DNA of 64,000 nt from Paenibacillus polymyxa (GCF_001719045.1 NZ_CP015423.1:2972501-3036500); one strand, 5' to 3'. Shown: positions 11,300 to 21,114, numbered from the stretch's first letter. The notes: generated by a model from the letters alone, not told the origin. Program-made: numbers and translations.

Positions 11300-11470
11300 A
11301 TGACAAAAGCCAAAAACGGTCTGGATAAAAACCTGTCTAACATTGTTGATGATTTGGAGCAACGCCCAGTTAATAGTCATCAGGCACAGCAAGTGCAGCA
11401 GGATCGTAATGATCGCCGTCATCAGGATTCACTAAATCACGATAAAACGGAAGATCTACACCATCTATAG
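11300..11470 (+). CDS. Small hydrophilic protein (56 aa)
   Basis: Fifty-six codons, preceded by GAGGAGGAAG 6 nt before the ATG. The product (MTKAKNGLDKNLSNIVDDLE...) is very hydrophilic, rich in Gln, Asp, His and Asn, with no hydrophobic segment. Such composition is typical of small spore or desiccation proteins, and the next gene is an sspP-like spore gene. I do not recognise the family; the role is inference from composition and neighbours. Confidence 0.65.
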   Translation: MTKAKNGLDKNLSNIVDDLEQRPVNSHQAQQVQQDRNDRRHQDSLNHDKTEDLHHL

Positions 11471-11542
11471 TCCTATTTTAAATGGTAATAAACGGATTCG
11501 TTGATGTACCACAAATATAGACTGAGAATGGAGGATGCATAA

Positions 11543-11698
11543 ATGGGCAAGCCTAAAGCCATTCCTGTACCCGAAGCACAGGATTCTGGTGGAAGTAACG
11601 AAAAGCGGGAGCGTAGTCATCAGCAAGAGCCGTTATCCGGTTCCAAGAAGGTGAAACAGCGGAATCACGTGGATCATCATAATAGAGAAGGCTCATAA
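11543..11698 (+). CDS. sspP: Small acid-soluble spore protein P-like
   Basis: A 51-residue protein, MGKPKAIPVPEAQDSG..., whose core EPLSGSKKVKQRNHV matches the characteristic EPL.GSKKVK.RNH motif of B. subtilis SspP, a minor small acid-soluble spore protein made in the forespore. GGAGG lies 8 nt before the ATG, and a terminator follows within 40 bp. I did not find a convincing SigG promoter by eye. Assignment is by motif only; length agrees with the family (about 48 residues). Confidence 0.85.
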   Translation: MGKPKAIPVPEAQDSGGSNEKRERSHQQEPLSGSKKVKQRNHVDHHNREGS

Positions 11699-11735
11699 GC
11701 AGGCAGACCTTTCTCCTAAAATATATTGCATAGTG

Positions 11736-11772
11736 TAAGACACCCTGGTAAGAGAGCCAGGGTGTCTTTGTG
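11736..11772 (+). terminator. sspP terminator
   Basis: Stem AAGACACCCTGG with CCAGGGTGTCTT, loop of about 8 nt, short T tail. Confidence 0.85.
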
Positions 11773-11897
11773 CTTATTGTAAGAAAATTTTCCAATAAGT
11801 GTTTCGCCGTTTGAGAATATGAGTTAAAATAGGAGGTGTGTATTTTTTTTAGTTAGCATAAAAAAGGGGTTAATTACGAGAGGAGAGAATCTACACA

Positions 11898-12974
11898 ATG
11901 AGTAAAAAGTTATCCGTCTTGGTACTCACTATGGTGTTGCTTTTGACGGTAGCCCTGGTAGGTTGTAGCAAGAAGTTAGAACCAAAGGAAGCTGTTACGA
12001 CCGGTACAGCTAATGCAATGAAGTTGAACTCTTATGAATCCAAAAGTCAATTCACGATTAAGGAACTGACCATTACATCCGCTTCTGTTCCAAGTGAGCA
12101 AAGTGCAATGGTAACTAGCATGCTGAAAAATGCTGATATTACGCTGGATGGTGTATACCAAAAAGAACCTTTCCAATCTGAAATGACGCTCGGCATTCAT
12201 TTGAAAGGTGATCTTTCCACCAGCTTCACGATTCCAATGGTAATGACTAAAGATAAACTGTACGTTAAAATTCCTAATATTCCATTTTACCCACTTCCAC
12301 AGGATGTTGTAGGTAAATTCTTGGTCATTGATCCACAAGAACTGGCTAAACAATCAGGACAAGAATTTAATCCTGCAGCCATGGATCAGGAAAAATCGCA
12401 GAAATTTGCGAATGAAGTGATTGCTGCTATTATGAACGAGTATGATCAAGCTACGTACTTCTTTGATATTGATCCTAAAGACGCTAAATTGCCACAAGGC
12501 GTTGAAGCTAAACAAGTCGTTCAATTCAAAATTACGAACGACAATGTGAAGCAAGCTACCAATACATTTATCACTAAGGCGCTTCCTAAAGTCCTTGATG
12601 TGATGTCTAAAGATGAATATGCTAGCATGCTTCAAGTGAAGAAGGAAGAGCTGGCTGAAGCGAAGAAAGAACTGCAATCCAACACCAGCGAAGTTAGCAA
12701 AAAGCTGGATGAGTTGAAAAATTACTTGACAGTGAAACAGTTTGACATTAACACAGCTTTGAACAAGGATAACATTCCTGTGTATCAAGACCTGAATGCG
12801 AATGTAGAGATGAATGATCCGGCCACAAAAGACAATGTAAAATTGTCCGTAACAGGCTACACGCAATACAGTAAAATCAATGCTAAAGCAGCATTTAAAG
12901 TGGGTATTCCAACAGGTGATCAAGTCCTGACTATGGAACAGCTGCAACAAAAAATGCAAACTGTTGCTCCTTAA
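11898..12974 (+). CDS. Lipoprotein of unknown function (358 aa)
   Basis: Membrane-anchored extracellular lipoprotein. The N-terminus MSKKLSVLVLTMVLLLTVALVGC is a signal peptide ending in a lipobox with the modified Cys at residue 23. The body is a soluble domain rich in Lys, Gln and Thr, with a predicted coiled-coil stretch around residues 250-275 (KKEELAEAKKELQ...). GAGAGGAGAG precedes the ATG by about 8 nt. It resembles the uncharacterised LolA/LppX-like lipoproteins common in Paenibacillus, but this is a weak impression. It stands alone with its own terminator. Confidence 0.88.
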   Translation: MSKKLSVLVLTMVLLLTVALVGCSKKLEPKEAVTTGTANAMKLNSYESKSQFTIKELTITSASVPSEQSAMVTSMLKNADITLDGVYQKEPFQSEMTLGIHLKGDLSTSFTIPMVMTKDKLYVKIPNIPFYPLPQDVVGKFLVIDPQELAKQSGQEFNPAAMDQEKSQKFANEVIAAIMNEYDQATYFFDIDPKDAKLPQGVEAKQVVQFKITNDNVKQATNTFITKALPKVLDVMSKDEYASMLQVKKEELAEAKKELQSNTSEVSKKLDELKNYLTVKQFDINTALNKDNIPVYQDLNANVEMNDPATKDNVKLSVTGYTQYSKINAKAAFKVGIPTGDQVLTMEQLQQKMQTVAP

Positions 12975-13026
12975 GTATGGGATGACATGATTGTATAACA
13001 TCATTTTTTTCGAATATGATGTAAGA

Positions 13027-13058
13027 AAACCGCTCGGCATAAGCCGGGCGGTTTTTTG
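13027..13058 (+). terminator. Lipoprotein gene terminator
   Basis: Stem ACCGCTCGGC / GCCGGGCGGT with loop ATAA, then TTTTTT. Confidence 0.9.
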
Positions 13059-13089
13059 TTTACTGTTAATGTTGTCCCTGTGCAGTCAT

Positions 13090-13656
13090 TTAGCTCTGCC
13101 ACACGTCATCCTCAGCTAAAAGTCCAAACATCTGGTGATCCTGCCATGTGCCCTGAATTTGTACTAGCTTGCGAGCAATGCCTTCTGGCTGGAAGCCGCA
13201 CTTTTTTAATACACGTTGTGAGGGATCATTATGCAAAAGGGTACCCGCTTGGAGACGATGTAGAGATAAGGCACGAAAGGCATATTGTATGATCAACTTT
13301 AAGGCTGCGGTCATATGCCCTTTACCCTGTTCATGATGATCCATCATGTAGCCGATATCAGCGAATTGTCCAACTCCACGTACTAGATTGGAAATAGAGA
13401 TATAACCGATGAGCCGTTCTTCCTTTAAGAGAAAGATACCAAACACGTAACCTCGATCCTCTTCGGCCTGACGCAATTTCTGACGGATATAATCCTGCTG
13501 TTTCTCTAATGTGAAAAATGAATCCTCGTAAAGCGGCTCATAAGGCGCATGGGAATCCCTATTACGGTGCCTAAGGGCGAGAAGGGCTTCGCTATCCGCC
13601 AAGCTAAATGGCCGTAAAAAGATACCTTGAGGCGTATTATACAAGCTCATAGGCAT
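13090..13656 (-). CDS. GNAT-family N-acetyltransferase (RimJ-like)
   Basis: Acetyl-CoA-dependent acetyltransferase of 188 residues. It shows the RimJ/RimL pattern: an N-terminal LRPFSLADSEALLALR, a core with GYISISNLVRG and the acetyl-CoA loop EQGKGHMTAALKLII, and the C-terminal NDPSQRVLKKCGFQPEG. The ATG at 13656 is chosen because AAGGAG is 9 nt upstream; a further upstream ATG at 13674 overlaps that site. The substrate is unknown; RimJ-like members acetylate ribosomal protein N-termini or small molecules. It follows tadA on the same strand after a gap of about 60 bp. Confidence 0.92.
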   Translation of the reverse strand: MPMSLYNTPQGIFLRPFSLADSEALLALRHRNRDSHAPYEPLYEDSFFTLEKQQDYIRQKLRQAEEDRGYVFGIFLLKEERLIGYISISNLVRGVGQFADIGYMMDHHEQGKGHMTAALKLIIQYAFRALSLHRLQAGTLLHNDPSQRVLKKCGFQPEGIARKLVQIQGTWQDHQMFGLLAEDDVWQS

Positions 13657-13716
13657 GGGTTGATCTCCTTCCATGGGGAATTAGCAATAAGATGAAGTGT
13701 TTTGGACTTTTCCCCC

Positions 13717-14374
<658 letters not shown>

Positions 14375-14546
14375 TTATCTTCTTATATTGTAGGCAAACC
14401 CTTGTCTATTGACAATACTGTACACAAGGTGTGTATTTATGTATATCCGGTAAATGTAAATGCTGGTATCACAGGCGCTATTACGGTATCATTGAGTTAG
14501 CAATTGCCAGTAATCGCCAGCATACGGCAAGAGGTGAGAAATCAGT

Positions 14547-16823
14547 GTGTCGATAAAAATCAGAATAACGATCATTTTGTCGGGGTCCGTCCTGTTTATC
14601 CTTTTATTAAACATCGCACTCAATTATTACACGACCCACGAAAATCTAAGAAGTGACAGTGAAACTAAAATGGTTCTGACGGCTAAAATTATCGGAGGAG
14701 CTATCGAACAAACCCAACATAGCTGGGAGGCCGTTGACAAGCAGCTCGGATATAATCTGTGGCTTTCTGCCACGTTGGCTGCTAATCAGCTAGGTCCTGA
14801 CATCCGAAATATTCAGCAGGAACAGCTTCAAAAGGTGGCCTCACTCCACAGAGATACTAATATTTCTTTGATGATTCGAGACCGGCAGGGGTATAAGGTT
14901 GTTAAATCCTCGGATCCAAAAGAAGTAACGCCATCTGATCCATTGACAGGGTATTGGAAAAATGCAGTTGACCAATTATATGAGCATGGACAGGCTGCAA
15001 TGGCGCAAGGTCAGAAACTGGATCATTTTTGGACCGGATCATTTGACTACACCGGTTCAGGCTCCTCACAGATTAACAAATGGGGATTTTATTATGACCA
15101 AAAACGTAACTACTTAATTCGAATTTCCTTTCAGGATACTTCAGTGCAAGATTTTATAACCATACTGAGCCCCGATGAGATTGTAAAGCAAACCCAACAA
15201 GTGGATTATCGCATCATGGAGATTACAGGAATTAACCCTGCAACCTTTGGTGGCGCTTCGATGGACAAGAACGGGAACGATTCGAAATACTATTACATGT
15301 ACAATAAACCGATCCAATTTGGCACGTATCAACTAACGAGAGTGAAGGAAGATCGTTTGGCCGTGTCCAGAGCTATCCTCTCCGGGGAGAGTATTGTACA
15401 AGACTGCTATATCAAAGGCGAACGGGTTCTCGTCAGTTACATACCTTTTTACCCGGCTAACCGCGAAGCCTATGTTATCCGTATTGTTATGAATTATGAT
15501 ACGATTACTTCTGTTATTTCCAAGCAATTGATAAGCTTAATTGCTATTTCCATTGTCCTTTTGGAGGTTGTAATCATTGGAAGCTATGTGCTGGCAAGTC
15601 TGTTTGTTCGCCCAATTCAGTCGATTCTGGGGAAAGTGAACGAGATGGCTGATGGTCATTTTGATACACGGTTAGAAATAAAAGGTGGTCATGAGCTTGC
15701 ACAGTTGGGTGAACGCATCAATGCGATGGCCTACAACCTAGGGATGTACACGAGAAGACTGGAACAGATGTATGAAGAGAACCGTTCTGTAAAGGAGCAT
15801 CTGGAATCGGTTATTAATCAGACAGCGGATGCGATTCATGTAACCGACGAGGAGGATCGCGTCGTTCGGGTCAATCATGCCTTCGAAGCTTTGTACGGCT
15901 GGACCAAGAAGGAATTGGTTGGTCGTAAGCTGGAGTTTGTACCTCCGCAGCAACAGGAGGAGTATGAATTTCAGAAGAAGAGCCTGCTTCAGGGAGAGAG
16001 CATCGTATCAAGTGAGACCCTTAGAATGCGTAAGGATGGAAGTACAGTAGAGATCAGTATGAGCACGTCGCCTATTCTGGATGAAGAAGGCCAAATTTTG
16101 GGGTTTATCTGCGTGTCGCGTGATATTACGGGTCGCAACCGGATGGAAGAGTTGTTGCGCAGATCAGAGAAACTGACAACCGTCGGACAATTGGCGGCAG
16201 GCGTAGCGCATGAGATTCGTAATCCGCTAACTACGCTACGAGGCTTTCTCCAACTACAGCAGCAAAATCAAGTGTTGAATATGAAACACAACGATATTAT
16301 GATGTCTGAGCTGGATCGTATTAATTTGATCGTTAGCGAGTTTTTAATACTCGCGAAGCCACAGGCAGTGCATTTTCAGAAAAAGGATGTTCGCTATATT
16401 GTGAGCGACGTGATTTCTTTACTAGATAGTCAGGCGCATCTGCTGGGCATTGTATTCAATCTTCAGGTCACGGACGAGCCTGCCCTAGTATACGCTGAAG
16501 AAAATCAGTTAAAACAGGTATTCATTAATTTACTTAAAAATAGCATGGAGGCTATGAGTAAAGGTGGTATCATCACGATTCATTTGTTCTTGGAGGGAGA
16601 AAGCGTTAAAATCTCTATACGGGATCAGGGAGCGGGTATTCCCGCAGAAATGCTGTCCAAGCTAGGAGAACCTTTTTTCACAAACAAAGAAACAGGGACA
16701 GGACTAGGACTTATGGTCAGTCAGCGTATTATACAGAGTCATAAAGGCACACTGGATATTGAAAGCACAGAGGGAGAGGGAACGACAGCCCTGGTGCAGC
16801 TTCCGATTGCCAAGCCGGAGTAA
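14547..16823 (+). CDS. Sensor histidine kinase with HAMP and PAS domains (orphan)
   Basis: Membrane sensor kinase of 758 residues. Order: transmembrane helix 1 (about 7-27), extracellular sensing domain (28-325), transmembrane helix 2 (328-353), HAMP (353-405), PAS (about 415-530), HisKA with phosphoacceptor His555 in VAHEIRNPLTTLRG, and an ATPase domain with N box NLLKNSMEA, G1 DQGAGIP and G2 GTGLGL. The start is GTG with GAGGTGAG upstream. There is no response regulator next to it; orphan kinases with this HisKA type are typical of sporulation phosphorelays (KinA-E to Spo0F), and spo0F is at 56536. That link is inference. The next gene, rluF, starts 50 bp downstream. Confidence 0.95.
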   Translation: MSIKIRITIILSGSVLFILLLNIALNYYTTHENLRSDSETKMVLTAKIIGGAIEQTQHSWEAVDKQLGYNLWLSATLAANQLGPDIRNIQQEQLQKVASLHRDTNISLMIRDRQGYKVVKSSDPKEVTPSDPLTGYWKNAVDQLYEHGQAAMAQGQKLDHFWTGSFDYTGSGSSQINKWGFYYDQKRNYLIRISFQDTSVQDFITILSPDEIVKQTQQVDYRIMEITGINPATFGGASMDKNGNDSKYYYMYNKPIQFGTYQLTRVKEDRLAVSRAILSGESIVQDCYIKGERVLVSYIPFYPANREAYVIRIVMNYDTITSVISKQLISLIAISIVLLEVVIIGSYVLASLFVRPIQSILGKVNEMADGHFDTRLEIKGGHELAQLGERINAMAYNLGMYTRRLEQMYEENRSVKEHLESVINQTADAIHVTDEEDRVVRVNHAFEALYGWTKKELVGRKLEFVPPQQQEEYEFQKKSLLQGESIVSSETLRMRKDGSTVEISMSTSPILDEEGQILGFICVSRDITGRNRMEELLRRSEKLTTVGQLAAGVAHEIRNPLTTLRGFLQLQQQNQVLNMKHNDIMMSELDRINLIVSEFLILAKPQAVHFQKKDVRYIVSDVISLLDSQAHLLGIVFNLQVTDEPALVYAEENQLKQVFINLLKNSMEAMSKGGIITIHLFLEGESVKISIRDQGAGIPAEMLSKLGEPFFTNKETGTGLGLMVSQRIIQSHKGTLDIESTEGEGTTALVQLPIAKPE

Positions 16824-16873
16824 CGGGCTGGGCGCAGGAGGAAGTGTGTTAGTAGAAATGGAGGGTACACAGG

Positions 16874-17575
16874 TTGCGCATTAACAAGTTTATCAGCGAA
16901 ACCGGTTTTTGCTCGCGCCGCGAGGCGGACAAGCTGGTAGAGAGCGGCCGCGTGACGATTAACGGCGAAGTGGCTGTGCTGGGTAGTCAAGCGGAAGAAG
17001 GCGATGATGTTCGCGTGAACGGCAAGCCACTGCGCGAGAAGTCCGATCACGTCTACATTGCATTGAACAAGCCGGTGGGCATTACAAGTACAACCGAGAG
17101 CCATATTAGAGGCAATGTTGTTGATTTTGTGGGGCACCCACAGCGGATATTCCCGATTGGACGCCTGGATAAGGATTCGGAAGGTCTCATTTTACTTACC
17201 AATGATGGGGACATTGTAAATAAGATTTTACGGGCAGAAGGCAAGCATGAGAAAGAATATATCGTAACGGTGGATCGCCCTGTTATACCGTCTTTTGTGC
17301 AGGGCATGTCCAGCGGGGTGAAAATACTCGGCCAGCGGACGCTACCTTGTGAGGTGACGCGTGTATCTGAGTATGTATTCCGTATTATCCTGACTGAAGG
17401 CAAAAATCGTCAGATCCGGCGTATGTGTGCTGCCTTCGGTTATGAAGTTAAAAAACTGCAACGGCTGCGAATCATGAATATTCGGTTGGGGTCCCTTCAG
17501 AAAGGTGCCTGGCGTGACCTGACAGAGGCTGAGAAGCAGGAGCTTGGCCAGATGCTCGATTATACGCTTAGCTAA
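16874..17575 (+). CDS. rluF: 23S rRNA pseudouridine synthase, RluF type
   Basis: Isomerises a uridine (U2604 in E. coli numbering) to pseudouridine. The 233-residue product has an N-terminal S4 RNA-binding domain (RINKFISETGFCSRREADKL...) and the RsuA/RluB/E/F catalytic domain with Asp99 in GRLDKDSEG. Several stretches match E. coli RluF closely, such as ALNKPVGI, NIVDFV-like NVVDFV, KEYIVTVD and KNRQIRRMC. It lacks the long basic tail of the E. coli protein. Start is TTG at 16874, with TGGAGGG 8 nt upstream. The precise target in this organism is inferred. Confidence 0.88.
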   Translation: MRINKFISETGFCSRREADKLVESGRVTINGEVAVLGSQAEEGDDVRVNGKPLREKSDHVYIALNKPVGITSTTESHIRGNVVDFVGHPQRIFPIGRLDKDSEGLILLTNDGDIVNKILRAEGKHEKEYIVTVDRPVIPSFVQGMSSGVKILGQRTLPCEVTRVSEYVFRIILTEGKNRQIRRMCAAFGYEVKKLQRLRIMNIRLGSLQKGAWRDLTEAEKQELGQMLDYTLS

Positions 17576-17652
17576 TGCCAGAGGGGCTTTGTATAGCCTA
17601 CAGCGTATGATCCTCGTATCTGACAAGTCCAGATTACAGGAAACACTAAACA

Positions 17653-17692
17653 AAGAGGCACCAGCTGCATAAAAATGCGGCGGTGCCTTTGT
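17653..17692. terminator. Bidirectional terminator between rluF and motB
   Basis: AGGCACC (17656-17662) pairs with GGTGCCT (17682-17688), with further inner pairing; A- and T-rich flanks on both sides let it serve both converging genes. Confidence 0.75.
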
Positions 17693-17711
17693 TCATATAA
17701 CATATGCATAA

Positions 17712-18551
17712 TCAACCTTCATTCGAGCTTGAGGTAGGACTGATAACCTGTGTTCCGTTCTGATATTTGCGGAGAACAGATATTTCAACACGACGGTTTT
17801 TGGCGCGTCCTTGACCATCTTGATTGCTTGCCAATGGACGATACTCGCCATAACCGATGGATACAAACTTGGTTGGATCGAGATCTGGATTGAGCAACAA
17901 GATACGCAAGAAATTCAGAGAGCGCTTGGCGCTCAAATCAAAGTTAGACGGGAACTGGCTGTTGGAGATCGGTACATTATCCGTGTGACCCGATACGATA
18001 ACATCATAGCCAGGGAACTGCTGGAGCATACTAGAAATGGACTTGGCCAGCTTTCTCGCTCCCGGTTTCACTTCGGCTTCCCCGGATGAAAACAGGGCAT
18101 TATCACTAATGGTGATCATCAGCTGAGATTGGTTCAGCTTGGTATTCAGCAGAGGTGACAGGCCGTTATTTTGAATATATTGATCCATCTGTTTTTTAAG
18201 CTTTTTTAAATCTTCTTCTTCCCGCTGGGCAAGCTGTTTTTGCAGTTCAGAGGTAGAAGTAGCTTTCGATTTTAAGGGTTGTGATACTTGTTCTTTATTT
18301 TTGCCCATATCCATGGATTGTGACGACGGATTCGCGGCCGAGTGATCCAGCACGCCAGTGCCGCCACTAAAAGCTGAACTCAGGGATTGAGCCATAGTTT
18401 CAAATTTTTTGGCGTCGAGCGAGCTCATACCGAATAAGACAATGAAAAGAGCCAACAGAAGGGTCATTAAGTCGGAATATGGCAACAGCCAGCTTTCGTC
18501 AGCATGCTCTTCATGCGGTTCATGTCTCTTTTTACTCACTGGAATCGCCAT
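17712..18551 (-). CDS. motB: Flagellar motor stator protein MotB
   Basis: Stator subunit that anchors the proton channel to peptidoglycan. The 279-residue product has one transmembrane helix (about 24-46) with the essential proton-carrying Asp27 in PYSDLMTLLLALFIVLF, a linker, and a C-terminal OmpA-like peptidoglycan-binding domain (VSGHTDNVPIS, then LSAKRSLNFLR and GYGEYRPLASN). The Asp and hydrophobic context fit the proton type. Its start overlaps the end of motA by 20 nt, indicating translational coupling. Confidence 0.97.
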   Translation of the reverse strand: MAIPVSKKRHEPHEEHADESWLLPYSDLMTLLLALFIVLFGMSSLDAKKFETMAQSLSSAFSGGTGVLDHSAANPSSQSMDMGKNKEQVSQPLKSKATSTSELQKQLAQREEEDLKKLKKQMDQYIQNNGLSPLLNTKLNQSQLMITISDNALFSSGEAEVKPGARKLAKSISSMLQQFPGYDVIVSGHTDNVPISNSQFPSNFDLSAKRSLNFLRILLLNPDLDPTKFVSIGYGEYRPLASNQDGQGRAKNRRVEISVLRKYQNGTQVISPTSSSNEG

Positions 18552-19326
18552 CCTTCTGGGTCATCGTAGCCCGTTCGGTCGGAGTCAGGAAGATCGTCAG
18601 TTTCTGACTGATGGCAATTGTCGATATCCCCGATTGAATGGAAAGCAGACCTTCGACCATCATTAATTTAAGCTCCACTTCTTTTTTGGATAACCGTTTC
18701 AGCTTGTTGGACATCGGATGCCACAGAACATAACCTGTAAAAATACCGAGCAACGTCGCAATGAAGGCTGCTGCAATGGCGTGAGAGAGCTTTTCCATGT
18801 CACTAAGGTCAGCCAGAGCGGCAATCAGACCTACAACGGCACCGAGTACCCCGAGCGTTGGAGCGTACATACCGGCTTGGGAGAAGATCAGTGCGCCAGA
18901 GCGATGTCGATCCTCGGTAGCATTGATATCCTCCATCAGAACGTCCCGTACGAATTCCTGATCATTGCCGTCAATAATCATTCGCATGCCGCCACGCATA
19001 AAGGGATCGTCGATTTCCTCTACCTTAGACTCCAAGGCGAGCAGACCTTCACGACGGGTAATGGATGCCCACTCGGTAAACGTACCGATGAGCTCTTTGC
19101 GGTCTAACAGTTTTTGTTCGGTGAAAATAACCTTGAACAGCTTCGGAATCCGTTTGATTTCTGCCATCGGGAAGGCCATAAATATACTCGCTGCCGTTCC
19201 GACGAAAATAATCATGTAAGCAGCGGGATTATTGACCAAATTGACGACCGGAGCGCCTTTTAAGATCATCCCGACGACCAGTGACACAATCCCGAGCACA
19301 AGTCCGATAATGGTTGAAATTTGCAT
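18532..19326 (-). CDS. motA: Flagellar motor stator protein MotA
   Basis: Four-helix membrane protein that with MotB forms the ion-driven stator. The 264-residue product starts MQISTIIGLVLGIVSLVVGM and carries the conserved ALESKVEEIDDPFMRGGMRM cytoplasmic segment and the channel helices (YAPTLGVLGAVVGLIAAL; AIAAAFIATLLGIFTGYV). ATG at 19326 is chosen because GAGGTG is just upstream and it is followed by the first transmembrane helix; longer starts lack this. The motA-motB pair is a two-gene operon apart from the main flagellar cluster. Confidence 0.97.
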   Translation of the reverse strand: MQISTIIGLVLGIVSLVVGMILKGAPVVNLVNNPAAYMIIFVGTAASIFMAFPMAEIKRIPKLFKVIFTEQKLLDRKELIGTFTEWASITRREGLLALESKVEEIDDPFMRGGMRMIIDGNDQEFVRDVLMEDINATEDRHRSGALIFSQAGMYAPTLGVLGAVVGLIAALADLSDMEKLSHAIAAAFIATLLGIFTGYVLWHPMSNKLKRLSKKEVELKLMMVEGLLSIQSGISTIAISQKLTIFLTPTERATMTQKDGDSSE

Positions 19327-19513
19327 GATACACCTCATCCATGAGAATAGATTTTGAATCCTTTCATGCCGCCGGGGTCGTCCTTGCCCCAAGCGCGTCA
19401 TTACAAGACGGATTATAGTATTTATCGACAAAACTCTCTTTTTTGTTAAGTGCGAATTTCCGGTATAATAAGGTGATTATGTATTGAATGGCGGAACCAT
19501 TGGAGGAAATGGC

Positions 19514-19807
19514 ATGGGAGTAAAGCATGGGCGTGAGTATGAACAAATTTTGAACGATTTTACAGAGGCTGTGGGGCGCATCCCAGATAGCTATGAATTT
19601 TTTGAGATGGAAGCAGAAGATTGGGACAGGCTGGACCCGGCGGGACGTCAGGAAGTCAATGAAGCTTTGGCAGAAGACTTATTTTATGCACTGGGTACAG
19701 AGCCCACAATCACTGTAGGGAGTGGCGTTGTGATCTATGAGCCGGAGCAGCATCGCATCTATGTACTTATTGGGGACGAGGAGCTGACGTCAGTCCCTTT
19801 GATTTGA
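19514..19807 (+). CDS. Conserved hypothetical protein (97 aa)
   Basis: Acidic 97-residue protein starting MGVKHGREYEQILNDFTEAVG. GGAGG lies 7 nt before the ATG. The C-terminal part alternates as beta strands (TITVGSGVVIYEPEQHRIYVLIGDEEL), the N-terminal part is helical. No transmembrane segment or known motif. I do not recognise the family. A pterin dehydratase gene follows 117 bp downstream. Confidence 0.75.
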   Translation: MGVKHGREYEQILNDFTEAVGRIPDSYEFFEMEAEDWDRLDPAGRQEVNEALAEDLFYALGTEPTITVGSGVVIYEPEQHRIYVLIGDEELTSVPLI

Positions 19808-19924
19808 GGTCCGTCTTATGGATTTATCAACGGGGCCGTGGTAATATGTACACCAATATATCGTAGTTTTGGCCGTATTTAAGCGGTCGAAAGGCTTCCG
19901 TATAAACGGGGAGGAGTTCGTAAC

Positions 19925-20224
19925 ATGCCTTTTACACAAGAAGAGATTGAAGCACATCTGGAGAAACTGGAGGGCTGGGAACTGGAGGAAGGACGTTGGA
20001 TCGTTCGAAAATATAATTTTTCCAGTTTTATGAAAGGGATTGCATTCGTGGATGAAGTTGCCGCTATATCTGAAGCATTCAATCATCATCCATTTATTAC
20101 GATTGATTATAAGACCGTGACTCTGCGTTTGACCTCTTGGGACGACGGCGGTATTATGGCCGTGGATATTAAGGAAGCCCAACAATATAATGAAGCTTTT
20201 GAAAAAATGCGCAGCAGTCATTGA
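19925..20224 (+). CDS. 4a-hydroxytetrahydrobiopterin dehydratase (pterin-4a-carbinolamine dehydratase)
   Basis: Dehydrates 4a-hydroxytetrahydropterin during cofactor recycling. The 99-residue product shows the PCD pattern: GW..E followed by FNHHPFITIDYKTVTLRLTSW and then GGIMAVDIKEA, including the active-site His pair and downstream Asp. It has the usual family length. GGGGAGG lies 10 nt before the ATG. No aromatic amino acid hydroxylase gene is nearby, so the cellular role (perhaps molybdopterin or folate related, as proposed for orphan PCDs) is uncertain. Confidence 0.9.
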   Translation: MPFTQEEIEAHLEKLEGWELEEGRWIVRKYNFSSFMKGIAFVDEVAAISEAFNHHPFITIDYKTVTLRLTSWDDGGIMAVDIKEAQQYNEAFEKMRSSH

Positions 20225-20247
20225 GCTTGTAATGATCTGTCGTATGA

Positions 20248-20306
20248 TGATAAAAGCGCCTTCGCTATACAACATCGTGGTTGTATGCCGAAGGCGCTTT
20301 TATCAT
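20248..20306. terminator. Bidirectional terminator
   Basis: Long hairpin: TGATAAAAGCGCCTTCG pairs with CGAAGGCGCTTTTATCA, with an inner stem ATACAAC / GTTGTAT. It lies between the converging dehydratase and acetyltransferase genes. Confidence 0.9.
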
Positions 20307-20809
20307 AGAATCTGGGTTGGGTGCTCGGGACGATATACCATACAATAAAATGGTTTTTTGCCATCAGGAGTCTGGCGTTCATAGGTATCTGTAAGCTCAA
20401 ATCCAGCCGCCTTGTAGGCCCGGATAGCGCGCCCATTCCAAGTGAGCACCTCTAGATCAATTTCATTCTTCGGGTTGCGTCGTTGAGCTTCCTCTGCAAT
20501 GGCACGGACAAAATCAGAGCCTTTGCCATGTCCGCATCTGTCAGGATGCATTCCAAGACCTAGCCGGGTCACACCGATCATAGGAAAATATTGAGCAAAT
20601 CCCGTCAGTTTGTTCTCTTTATCCAGTACGGCAACATATTGCTCTTGGCGAAGCGTGGGACTTCCAAATTCGACTTCAAGCGCCTTCATTTGTTCCCAGG
20701 GGAGCCAACCGTATATGTTATAAGGTGGATCATAGTGCCACTCACAGATTGCAGCCGCTTGATGCTCGTCCATCGGTACGATCCGATAGTTGGATATTGA
20801 GGCCGGCAT
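20303..20809 (-). CDS. GNAT-family N-acetyltransferase
   Basis: Acetyltransferase of 168 residues. The GNAT acetyl-CoA segment is visible as RLGLGMHPDRCGHGKGSDFVRAI, split over motif A, and the C-terminal WNGRAIRAYKAAGFELTDTYER is the usual motif B. ATG at 20809 is chosen because AAGGAGG stands 9 nt upstream; another in-frame ATG lies immediately next to that site and is unlikely. Substrate unknown. It stands alone between two convergent or unrelated units. Confidence 0.9.
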   Translation of the reverse strand: MPASISNYRIVPMDEHQAAAICEWHYDPPYNIYGWLPWEQMKALEVEFGSPTLRQEQYVAVLDKENKLTGFAQYFPMIGVTRLGLGMHPDRCGHGKGSDFVRAIAEEAQRRNPKNEIDLEVLTWNGRAIRAYKAAGFELTDTYERQTPDGKKPFYCMVYRPEHPTQIL

Positions 20810-21047
20810 GTGTTCCATCCTCCTTTTACACAGGTACTTCAATCATTAACAACAGATTGTAGACAAGTTGCAGAGGAATGGCAAGCGTGTTTATTTCATA
20901 CCTAAGTCGGGTATACATTCAATAAGAAGGAATTACTGCTCATATGCTCCCCCAGCGGTGACGGTAAAACCGACGATGTTCGCTACAATTGAAACCTTTT
21001 GAGGTCTCAGTTCGTCAGTAAAGATAATAATTGCTGATGTTGTGGAC

Positions 21048-21092
21048 ATAAAAAACCGCAATTCGATTCCGGCCAGAATCAAATTGCGGCTA
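21048..21092 (-). terminator. Terminator of the NlpC/P60 gene
   Basis: On the - strand CCGCAATTTGATTC pairs with GAATCGAATTGCGG, followed by TTTTTT, 25 bp after the stop codon at 21115. Confidence 0.88.
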
Positions 21093-21114
21093 GGGTTAGC
21101 TTGCTGTGCGTTAG

